Shown here: positions 1 through 5,018 of the stretch, one piece after another | Position numbering within the stretch: position 1 is the stretch's first letter | Layout of the letters: each line of letters starts with the position of its first letter | Assembly: GCA_002396885.1 (NCBI GenBank) | Contig: DGXY01000105.1 | Location: 94,191 to 99,208, forward strand | Source: Akkermansiaceae bacterium UBA5020 | GTDB lineage: Bacteria; Verrucomicrobiota; Verrucomicrobiia; Verrucomicrobiales; DEV007 | Direction of reading: 5' to 3' | DNA length: 5,018 nt | The notes under the pieces: generated by a model | The model's input: only the letters and a program-made list of their open reading frames with translations | Database searches by the model: none | What the model was told of the DNA's origin: nothing | Made by a program: the position numbers and the translations under genes

Positions 1-1141
1 CGACGTCGCCGCGCGCGGCATCGATGTGAACGACGTCGATCTCGTCTTCAACTACGAGCTGCCACAGGACCCCGAAGACTATGTCCACCGCGTCGGCCGT
101 ACGGGTCGCGCCGGCCGCTCGGGCAAGGCCATTTCCTTCATCCACGGACGCGACATCTACCGCATCAAGACGATCGAGCGCTACACGCGACAGCCCATCG
201 TCCGGGCCGAGATCCCTTCGGTCGAGGAGGTGGAAAATCGGCTCGCCGAGCAGCTCATCGATTCCGTGCGCGAGCGCATCGCCGAAGGTGGTTTTGAAAA
301 AGCCATCACCGCCCTGCAACCCATCCAAGAGGAAGGGCAGGAATGGCAGACCATCGCCGGTGCGCTCATGTCGCTGCTCCGCGACTCCAACGGACGCGAG
401 GGTGAAGAGATCGCCGAAGACCGCCAGCCCGGACCGAACGACCGCCGCGAGCGCCGTCCCCGGGAAGATCGTCCCGAGCGTCCCGAACGTCGCGACAACA
501 CTGAGGGTGGCCCCGCCTGGGAGCCCCGCGATCCCTCGGCCGGACGCCGCGAGCGCGATTTCGAACGCAAGCCCCGTCCCCAGCCCGGCGAGGGCCCTGA
601 GCCCGGCATGGTGAAGCTCTTCCTCAGCATCGGGAAAAACCAGCGCATCAATCCCGGCGACATCGTCGGCATGCTCCACAACGAATGCCATCTCGAGCGC
701 GGCACGGTCGGGCGCATCCAGCTCTTCCCGAATTTCAGCCTCATCGAAGTCGCCGAGACCGAAGCGGCGCGCGCCATTGAGCTCGCTTCGAACGCGACCT
801 TGCGTGGTCTCAACTTCAAGATCGATCTCGACCGCGGTCCCCGTGAAGGAGGTCCGCGTGAAGGCGGTTTCCGGGACGGAGGTCCCCGCGAGGGAGGTTT
901 CCGTCGCGAAGGCGGATTCCGCGGCGGTGGTCCGCGGGACGGAGGCCCGCGTGAAGGCGGTGGCAAGCCCGGCGGTTTCGGCCACTCCGGGGGCTGGGAA
1001 GATCGCGGCGGCGGCGGTGGGTATCGTGGCGAACGTCGCGACGACCGTCCCCGCGGTGGTGGTGGTGGCGGCGGCAAGGGTGGTCCCGGAGGTCCGTCCA
1101 ATCGCGACCGCTATGATCGCGGCAAGCGCGACCGGTATTGA
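1..1141 (+). CDS. deaD: DEAD-box RNA helicase, CsdA/DeaD-like, 5'-truncated by the window edge
   Basis: This is the C-terminal part (379 residues, first full codon at position 2) of an ATP-dependent RNA helicase that unwinds structured RNA in the cytoplasm. Family roles include ribosome assembly, mRNA decay and cold adaptation. Seen directly: helicase motif V (DVAARGID, residues 1-8) and motif VI (HRVGRTGRAGR, 29-39, nt 86-118). An alpha-helical CsdA-type region runs to about residue 129, followed by an Arg/Glu/Pro-rich linker (130-202). A DbpA-type RNA-binding domain starts at MVKLFLSIGKNQRI (203 to about 278, nt 608-835), and an RGG-like tail (279-379) ends in DRGKRDRY. This order matches E. 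coli DeaD/CsdA, which also carries a repeat-rich Gly/Arg tail. The GTG at 26 is an internal Val, because the frame is open and conserved upstream of it. The ATPase motifs (Q, Walker A, DEAD, SAT) lie outside the window. The exact paralogue (DeaD versus another DbpA-RBD helicase) is inferred from architecture. Confidence 0.93.
   Translation, partial: DVAARGIDVNDVDLVFNYELPQDPEDYVHRVGRTGRAGRSGKAISFIHGRDIYRIKTIERYTRQPIVRAEIPSVEEVENRLAEQLIDSVRERIAEGGFEKAITALQPIQEEGQEWQTIAGALMSLLRDSNGREGEEIAEDRQPGPNDRRERRPREDRPERPERRDNTEGGPAWEPRDPSAGRRERDFERKPRPQPGEGPEPGMVKLFLSIGKNQRINPGDIVGMLHNECHLERGTVGRIQLFPNFSLIEVAETEAARAIELASNATLRGLNFKIDLDRGPREGGPREGGFRDGGPREGGFRREGGFRGGGPRDGGPREGGGKPGGFGHSGGWEDRGGGGGYRGERRDDRPRGGGGGGGKGGPGGPSNRDRYDRGKRDRY
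836..958 (+). repeat. In-frame 15-bp tandem repeats encoding the helicase RGG-like tail
   Basis: Eight consecutive degenerate units lie in frame: 836-850, 851-865, 866-880, 881-895, 896-913 (18 bp, one extra codon), 914-928, 929-943 and 944-958. Each begins GGN (Gly), and most read GGN-(CCN or TTC)-CGN-(GAA/GAG/GAC)-GGN. They encode GPREG, GPREG, GFRDG, GPREG, GFRREG, GFRGG, GPRDG and GPREG. After them the tail becomes plain Gly-rich (Gly runs near nt 1006-1022 and 1054-1080). Such Arg/Gly tails in DEAD-box proteins are known to bind RNA non-specifically and can promote condensation. Unit number is likely to vary between strains through slippage or recombination, which is an inference. Confidence 0.85.
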
Positions 1142-1173
1142 TGCAAGCTTCACGGAAGGTCCGGTAAAATGCA

Positions 1174-1197
1174 CCGGAGCTGATGGCTCGGCTGTTT
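1174..1197 (+). terminator. Possible rho-independent terminator of the helicase gene
   Basis: Thirty-three bases after the helicase stop there is a small hairpin. CCG (1174-1176) plus AGC (1178-1180), with G1177 bulged, pairs with GCTCGG (1186-1191) around a 5-nt loop. CTG and a T4 run (1194-1197) follow. The stem is short and bulged and the T tract is brief, so this is a weak candidate. It overlaps another 6-bp inverted repeat (TCCGGT 1160-1165 with ACCGGA 1173-1178), so the two folds exclude each other. Confidence 0.3.
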
Positions 1198-1276
1198 TGC
1201 AGAGCAATTCCTGCTGTGAGTTTGACAGGAAATGCGTCGGCTCTTTCCTTGGTCGCGGGACTCTCGGGGATTAGGC

Positions 1277-1302
1277 TGGCGTTGGTGAGAAATCCAACGC
1301 CA
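1277..1302 (+). promoter_or_regulatory. Perfect 9-bp hairpin in the 5' leader of the exported-protein gene
   Basis: TGGCGTTGG (1277-1285) and CCAACGCCA (1294-1302) form a perfect 9-bp stem around an 8-nt loop (TGAGAAAT). The hairpin ends 22 bases before the ATG at 1325. No T tract follows on either strand, so it does not look like a terminator. It could be a leader structure that affects translation or mRNA stability, a protein-binding inverted repeat, or chance. No recognisable riboswitch surrounds it. The structure is seen directly; any role is inference. Confidence 0.4.
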
Positions 1303-1324
1303 CGCTTGAAACCAAAGAATTCCC

Positions 1325-1408
1325 ATGAAATCAAAGAACCTCCCGCTGCTTTTTATCGCCCTTCTTTGGGGGGGGCTCGGACATTTCGTCTCGTCACCCC
1401 TCGAGGCC
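1325..1408 (+). other. Signal-peptide coding segment
   Basis: Codons 1-28 encode a basic start (MKSK), a Leu/Phe/Ile-rich core and a small-residue end before LEA|QQ. This is typical of a Sec-dependent, signal-peptidase-I substrate. No lipobox Cys is present, so it is not a lipoprotein. The cleavage site is estimated by eye. Confidence 0.75.
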
Positions 1409-2440
1409 CAGCAATCTTACCCCGAGGGCGATCTGACCGTCACCGTTCAGGAACTTGAGAATGGAGGCGTCCGGGTCTCGCTCGATGGGTCCGCCACGGT
1501 GCAGGGATATCCGCTCAGCACCTCTGAGGTGCAAAACAACGGCGCCCTCATTACCAGAACCAATCTCGCAGTCAATTTGCCGTCGCCCCCCGCAAATACC
1601 AGCGGTCCGGTAATCCCTCTTCCCACTGGCTTGGCTCTTCAGATTTCCTATCCGAACGACAACAGTGAACCCGATGTGCCAGTGATGCGGGAACTCTTTC
1701 TCCCGATCATCGGTGAAACGACGGTTCCCCTCAATGAAGTCATCTTCGCTGGTGGATATTGGTGTCTGGGATCGTTCGCGGTCAGCGCACCTCCGGCCGG
1801 AGCCTTGATCGCGGGATCTGGATCGGTGACTGCGAACGACATTCCTTTCTACCTTTTTGCTCCGGGAACCTATCGAATCGGACCGCCTTACCACACAGCC
1901 GGCTCCGAAGCGGGTGCGGAGGCGCTCGAGCCAGAGTATGCCTCCGGAGAGGATGAATACTTCATCACCTACGTTGTGATTCCCTTCGAGCCCGCTCCTG
2001 CGATCCGAATCTCGCCCCCGGATCGTTTCCCGAGAACCCGCGTGCGGCGCGAAGCGAAAGCGCAAGACGTGACCATCAAAAACATCGGAAACATGAGGCT
2101 GACGAAACTCTCGTCCGCTCTCGCCGGATCTGCTCAGAACGAATTCCCGGTCTCGCCTCTGCGCGTCGATGTCCTTGATCCAGGTGAATCAACTCAGGTG
2201 TCGGTGGGCTTCCGTCCGCACCGCAAGGGATCCCGACGGGCGGTTTTTTCTGTGGCGGGCACGACCGAACCGAGGCGTCCCGATCCAGCGAGCGAGGTGG
2301 AATCTCCGTTTGAGGGCTGGGATCCGGAGCCGCAACCTCCAATCACGGTTTCCGACTCGGTCGAACTCTTTGGCAAGGGGCTTCCCTTGAGCGCAGGATC
2401 GCCGTGGAGCCCGAACAGCCCGCGCTTTCCTCACCCCTAG
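1325..2440 (+). CDS. Exported protein with C-terminal Ig-like (choice-of-anchor-D-type) domain, function unknown
   Basis: This is a 371-residue protein of unknown specific function, predicted to act outside the cytoplasm. A Sec signal peptide is clear: Lys2 and Lys4, a hydrophobic core (about residues 6-22), and probable cleavage after LEA (A28|Q29). Residues 32-220 are beta-rich with Pro/Gly turns (LTVTVQELENGGVRVSLDG at 37-55), but I do not recognise a family. Residues about 225-352 look like a choice-of-anchor-D/ASH-type Ig fold: VTIKNIGNMRLT (249-260), DPGESTQVSVGFRP (285-298) and the closing strand VELFGKG (346-352). The last 19 residues are Pro/Ser-rich. No LPXTG, PEP-CTERM helix or other anchor is visible, and there is one Cys (147). 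The ATG at 1325 is chosen because the signal peptide starts there; no good Shine-Dalgarno precedes it. Eight G (1368-1375) fall in codons 15-17. It could be a surface or matrix protein. Confidence 0.85.
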   Translation: MKSKNLPLLFIALLWGGLGHFVSSPLEAQQSYPEGDLTVTVQELENGGVRVSLDGSATVQGYPLSTSEVQNNGALITRTNLAVNLPSPPANTSGPVIPLPTGLALQISYPNDNSEPDVPVMRELFLPIIGETTVPLNEVIFAGGYWCLGSFAVSAPPAGALIAGSGSVTANDIPFYLFAPGTYRIGPPYHTAGSEAGAEALEPEYASGEDEYFITYVVIPFEPAPAIRISPPDRFPRTRVRREAKAQDVTIKNIGNMRLTKLSSALAGSAQNEFPVSPLRVDVLDPGESTQVSVGFRPHRKGSRRAVFSVAGTTEPRRPDPASEVESPFEGWDPEPQPPITVSDSVELFGKGLPLSAGSPWSPNSPRFPHP

Positions 2441-2577
2441 GGTCTGTCTTCGAATTGACCAGGGGTTCGCCCCCGGGATGGGCAGCGAATGTTCGGGATT
2501 CGGTCGGGCCAGTCGGCGATTCGCGAAAAAACTCCGGTGGAGGGGATGGATTCACGGTAAAGTGGCCCCGTCCCCCG
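2441..2577. other. Intergenic gap between the exported-protein gene and the YkgJ-type gene
   Basis: This 137-bp stretch shows no coding similarity, although the frame of the downstream gene stays open through it from a GTG at 2404. It contains a 4-bp GGGG-TTCG-CCCC stem (2462-2473) with no T tract, and TTGACC (2455-2460) without a matching -10 box. GGAGGGG (2539-2545) resembles a ribosome binding site, but the ATG after it (2546) leads to a stop after four codons. I cannot assign a promoter here. Confidence 0.5.
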
Positions 2578-3024
2578 ATGCCGCGATCGTCCCCGCTCAC
2601 TCTTGACTCCGCCGCCCTCACCGAATTGCGCGCGATCTACGCCGCGATCGAATCGCGGCCTGTGCCTCGCGATTGCATCCTGCGCACGGGTTGCTGCCAT
2701 TTCCGGCTCACCGGCCGGACGCCGCAGGTAACGAAGGCCGAGGCCCTCTACGCGGCAAAAGGCGCGCGGGCCTCGGGCCGTCCGACTTTGAAACCCCATC
2801 CCGATGGCGCTTGTCCCTTGCTCGGAGCAAATGGACGATGCACCATCTACGACCACCGTCCCTTTGGCTGTCGCACCCACTTCTGCGCCGAGGCGGGCGG
2901 ACCTTATGCGAGAAGGGAGGTCGTCGATCTCATCCAGCGGCTCGAGGCGCTCGACGAACGACTCGGGCATCACGACGGATCGCGGCCTTTCGTGCCGGCG
3001 CTGGAGGAGGCGATGGGGAGGTGA
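2578..3024 (+). CDS. YkgJ-family cysteine-cluster protein (putative Zn/Fe chelator)
   Basis: This is a 148-residue cytoplasmic protein with the cysteine pattern of the YkgJ/CxxCxxCC family, annotated as a putative zinc- or iron-chelating domain. No enzymatic function is established for the family. Seen directly: Cys33, the Cys39-Cys40 pair (RTGCC), Cys79, Cys88, Cys98 and Cys103. The second half has the diagnostic layout GACPLL, GRCTIYDHRPFGCR and HFC (residues 77-103). A charged helical C-terminus follows (113-146). There is no signal peptide or membrane segment. I chose the ATG at 2578, 19 codons before an Ile-Tyr helix leading to the first Cys. An in-frame GTG at 2404 would overlap the previous gene by 37 bp and add 58 residues of low-complexity, unfamily-like sequence. 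No clear Shine-Dalgarno supports 2578. It is separated from the upstream gene by 137 bp and is convergent with the mutase gene. Confidence 0.85.
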   Translation: MPRSSPLTLDSAALTELRAIYAAIESRPVPRDCILRTGCCHFRLTGRTPQVTKAEALYAAKGARASGRPTLKPHPDGACPLLGANGRCTIYDHRPFGCRTHFCAEAGGPYARREVVDLIQRLEALDERLGHHDGSRPFVPALEEAMGR

Positions 3025-3058
3025 GGAACGGGTCGCATGCGGCGAATGAGGAACTGGT

Positions 3059-3083
3059 CGAATCCGATGTTCGATTCGGTTTT
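3059..3083 (+). terminator. Probable rho-independent terminator after the YkgJ-type gene
   Basis: CGAATC (3059-3064) and GATTCG (3073-3078) form a perfect 6-bp stem, extendable by G.U wobbles, around an 8-nt loop. G and a T4 run (3080-3083) follow. It starts 34 bases after the stop codon at 3022-3024, in the gap between convergent genes, where a terminator is expected. The stem is modest, so confidence is moderate. Confidence 0.5.
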
Positions 3084-3123
3084 CGCCGCGTTTCCGCTAC
3101 AGGATTGCGATTGTTCCTTCCGG

Positions 3124-3147
3124 CGGCCTCCCTTGAGGGAGGGACCG
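3124..3147. terminator. Strong hairpin between convergent genes, possible bidirectional terminator
   Basis: CGGCCTCCC (3124-3132) pairs with GGGAGG (3137-3142) and CCG (3145-3147) around a TTGA tetraloop, with G3143-A3144 bulged. This gives nine GC-rich base pairs. It lies 56 bp beyond the stop of the minus-strand mutase gene and 99 bp beyond the YkgJ-type gene stop. No T tract follows on either strand, so a classic intrinsic terminator is not supported. It may stall polymerase or protect 3' ends. Confidence 0.35.
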
Positions 3148-3202
3148 AAATTCCAAGAGCGTGAGATATCGCGGGCTCGCGTGGTCCCGTCGATCGCAAC
3201 GC

Positions 3203-5018
3203 TCACCCCAGCCTCGCCCGCATGTCCGCCACGACCGCGGCTTTCAGCGAATCGAACGCCTTCTGCGCGATCGCCTTTGCCGAATCGAGTTCCTCGGGCA
3301 AATCGATCCCGCCATGTCCTGGCCTCGGCCGTTGGTAGAGGTAGAACTTGATCTTCGGCTCCGTTCCCGAAGGCCTCACCGCGAAGGCGCGGCCGTCTTC
3401 CAAATCGACAAAAACCATTTTCTCCTTCGGAATAGGATCGCCTTCTTCGTCGGTGAATTCCTGATTCTCGAAGTCGCGGACCCGGGCGACTTTGACCCCG
3501 TCGATCTCGGTGGGGGGATGATCGATGTAGCTCAGGGCGAGCTTCTGGATCTGCGCAGCCCCCTCGGCTCCGGCGAGGGTCTCGGCATGTTGTCCTTCCA
3601 GATGGACGCCGTGACTGACAAACAACTCATCGAGCAACTCGACGCAGGTCATGCCTTTCGACTTCGCGAAGGCGGCCACTTCGGCGAACATGACGACGGC
3701 GCCGTTCGCGTCCTTGTCGCGGAGGAAGTCGGCTCCGAGGTAACCGTAGCTCTCCTCGCCACCGAAGACGAAGAAACGCGAGTAGTTCAAGCGCAGGTCG
3801 CGGGTCTCGGCATCGGGGAGACGGCGGTAATCCGCACGCAGATCGGCGGGGATCTGGCTTTCGTATTTGCGCAGCTTCGCGCCAATGTATTTGAATCCGG
3901 TCAGGGTGTTGACGACGCCCACTCCGAAGTGCGAGGCGATGGCGGTCTGGAGCTCGGTGGTGACGAAGGTCTTCACGATCACGGCGTGGTCGCGATTTGC
4001 CTCGGTGATGATCCCTTTGCCGGTAAAGGTGAGGAGCCGGTAATAGGCGATGAGCGAACCGATCTGGTTGCCGGTGAGGAGGGTCATCTTGCCGTATTTA
4101 TCGCGTACCACCACCCCCATGCGGTCGGCGTCGGGATCGGTGCCGATGACGAGATCGGCTCCGGTGGCCTCGGCCTGGTCGACGCCCATTTGGAGGGCTT
4201 CGGCGTTTTCGGGGTTGGGCGACTTCACCGTGGGGAAGGCTCCGTCCTCAGTGTCCTGAGCGGCGACGGTATCGCAGGTGAAGCCGAGACGGCGGAGAAT
4301 GGCGGGTGAGATCTTGCCGCCGGTCCCGTGGATGTTCGTGAAGACGATCTTCAGGTCGCTCTGGGCGCGGACGAGTGCGGGATCGAGGAGAAGGGTCTCG
4401 AGCCGGGCGAGGTAGATTTCGTCCATCTCCGTGCCGAGCTCGTAGATGATGCCTTGTTGATCGGAGGGGAGGACTTCGTAGCTCTCGCCGCTGACGGCAT
4501 TGACCTGGGCGATGATGGCCGAGGCCTCGGGCTCGACAATCTGGGCTCCGTCGCTGCCATAGACTTTGTAGCCGTTGTCGTGCGGGGGATTGTGGCTCGC
4601 GGTGAGGACGATCCCGGCGGTGGTGCCGAGGTGGCGGACGGCGAAGCTGAGGTGTGGGGTCGAGCGAGGCTCGGTGAAGCGGTAAACGTCACAGCCGTTC
4701 TCGATCGCGACGCGGGTGACGCAGTCAGCGAATTCCTTGCCGAAGTAGCGGGTGTCGCGGGCGATTGCGATGGAGGGGCGGCCCGGACCGGAGTGGGCCT
4801 TCAGCAAATGGCGAACGAGCCCAAGGGTGGCGCGGGTCAGGTTGTAGAAATTGAGGTTACCCGTGCCGACGCAGGGGAACTCGGGGCGCCCTCCCTCCGG
4901 GGCCGCGCCGCGTTCGGCGGGAGTGACGATTTCACCGACCGAGCGACCGCGGAGACCTCCGGTGCCGAAGGCGAGTTTCTTGAAAAAGCGGTTGTTCACT
5001 TCCTTCCAATGGCCTTCG
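3203..5018 (-). CDS. Phosphoglucomutase/phosphomannomutase (alpha-D-phosphohexomutase, PGM2/PgcA type), 5' end outside the window
   Basis: This cytoplasmic enzyme interconverts hexose-6-phosphate and hexose-1-phosphate (glucose and/or mannose) through a phosphoserine intermediate. It feeds glycogen, nucleotide-sugar and envelope polysaccharide synthesis. Residues are counted from the Val codon at 4999. GTGGLRG (12-18) opens domain 1. TASHNP (133-138) holds catalytic Ser135 (nt 4595-4597). DPDADR (288-293, nt 4121-4138) is the Mg2+ loop. GGEESYG (413-419) is the sugar-specificity loop. RPSGTEPK (542-549, nt 3353-3376) is the phosphate-binding loop. All key residues are intact. The GTG at 4999 is an internal Val: the frame continues upstream as EGHWKE to the window edge, and this family normally has roughly 40 more residues before GTGGLRG. 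The 604 residues seen fit the long PGM2/PgcA class better than short AlgC or GlmM. Substrate preference cannot be read from the sequence. It is convergent with the YkgJ-type gene. Confidence 0.95.
   Translation of the reverse strand, partial: EGHWKEVNNRFFKKLAFGTGGLRGRSVGEIVTPAERGAAPEGGRPEFPCVGTGNLNFYNLTRATLGLVRHLLKAHSGPGRPSIAIARDTRYFGKEFADCVTRVAIENGCDVYRFTEPRSTPHLSFAVRHLGTTAGIVLTASHNPPHDNGYKVYGSDGAQIVEPEASAIIAQVNAVSGESYEVLPSDQQGIIYELGTEMDEIYLARLETLLLDPALVRAQSDLKIVFTNIHGTGGKISPAILRRLGFTCDTVAAQDTEDGAFPTVKSPNPENAEALQMGVDQAEATGADLVIGTDPDADRMGVVVRDKYGKMTLLTGNQIGSLIAYYRLLTFTGKGIITEANRDHAVIVKTFVTTELQTAIASHFGVGVVNTLTGFKYIGAKLRKYESQIPADLRADYRRLPDAETRDLRLNYSRFFVFGGEESYGYLGADFLRDKDANGAVVMFAEVAAFAKSKGMTCVELLDELFVSHGVHLEGQHAETLAGAEGAAQIQKLALSYIDHPPTEIDGVKVARVRDFENQEFTDEEGDPIPKEKMVFVDLEDGRAFAVRPSGTEPKIKFYLYQRPRPGHGGIDLPEELDSAKAIAQKAFDSLKAAVVADMRARLG

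Noticed and set aside
26..28. GTG as the start of the helicase gene
   Set aside because: The frame upstream encodes DVAARGID, the conserved helicase motif V, so this is an internal Val codon of a gene cut by the window edge.
836..958. Regular repeats considered as a CRISPR-like array
   Set aside because: The 15-bp units are contiguous, have no spacers and are in frame within a coding sequence, so they are a protein-coding tandem repeat.
181..1101. Minus-strand open frame (306 codons) opposite the helicase
   Set aside because: Its product is a Pro/Ser/Arg run that mirrors the Gly/Arg repeats of the sense gene; it is a codon-bias shadow.
1222..1227. TTGACA as a -35 promoter box for the exported-protein gene
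   Set aside because: The hexamer is perfect, but no -10-like sequence lies 16-18 bp downstream (the 17-bp position reads TTCCTT). It also forms part of a small TTCCTG/CAGGAA inverted repeat.
1394..2065. Minus-strand open frame opposite the exported-protein gene
   Set aside because: It has no recognisable domain and is rich in Arg/Gly/Ser. The plus strand has a signal peptide and an Ig-like domain, so the sense gene is preferred.
2462..2473. GGGG-TTCG-CCCC stem as a terminator of the exported-protein gene
   Set aside because: It has only four base pairs and is followed by CGGGATGGG rather than a T tract.
3161..4309. Long plus-strand open frame (382 codons) antisense to the mutase
   Set aside because: It runs opposite a gene with all catalytic motifs intact, its product is low-complexity and Gly/Glu/Val-rich, and long antisense frames are common in GC-rich coding DNA.
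4997..4999. GTG as the start of the phosphohexomutase gene
   Set aside because: The minus-strand frame stays open to 5018 (EGHWKE), and the family normally has a longer segment before GTGGLRG.

Overview
The window is a GC-rich bacterial chromosomal segment with four protein-coding genes. Two of them are cut by the window edges. I see no rRNA, tRNA, CRISPR array, transposase, integron or phage gene. Taxonomic placement is inference. Three things together fit a Gram-negative of the Verrucomicrobiota/PVC type: a long alpha-D-phosphohexomutase with an 'FFKKLAFGTGGLRG' entry, a small exported protein with a choice-of-anchor-D-like Ig domain, and starts that mostly lack a clear Shine-Dalgarno sequence. 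This is suggestive only.

Layout, left to right. (1) Positions 1-1141 (+) hold the C-terminal 379 residues of a CsdA/DeaD-type DEAD-box RNA helicase: motifs V and VI, a charged linker, a DbpA-type RNA-binding domain and a long RGG-like tail encoded by 15-bp DNA repeats. (2) Positions 1142-1324 are non-coding and hold several small inverted repeats, including a possible terminator for the helicase and a perfect 9-bp hairpin just before the next gene. (3) Positions 1325-2440 (+) encode a 371-residue exported protein of unknown function, with a signal peptide, an unrecognised N-terminal half and an Ig-like C-terminal domain. A run of eight G lies inside its signal-peptide codons. (4) Positions 2578-3024 (+) encode a 148-residue YkgJ-type cysteine-cluster protein. 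(5) Positions 3025-3202 separate convergent genes and hold two terminator-like hairpins. (6) Positions 3203-5018 (-) hold most of a PGM2/PgcA-type phosphoglucomutase/phosphomannomutase with all four active-site loops. Its start lies beyond the right edge.

The genes do not form an obvious pathway. The first three are co-directional but separated by gaps of 183 and 137 bp, so they are probably independent or loosely linked transcription units. The mutase is convergent. RNA remodelling, sugar-phosphate metabolism and a small metal-chelating protein are housekeeping functions. The exported Ig-like protein is the only accessory-looking gene. I found no convincing undescribed system. The observations most worth a second look are the G8 tract in the signal peptide and the unassigned N-terminal half of the exported protein.
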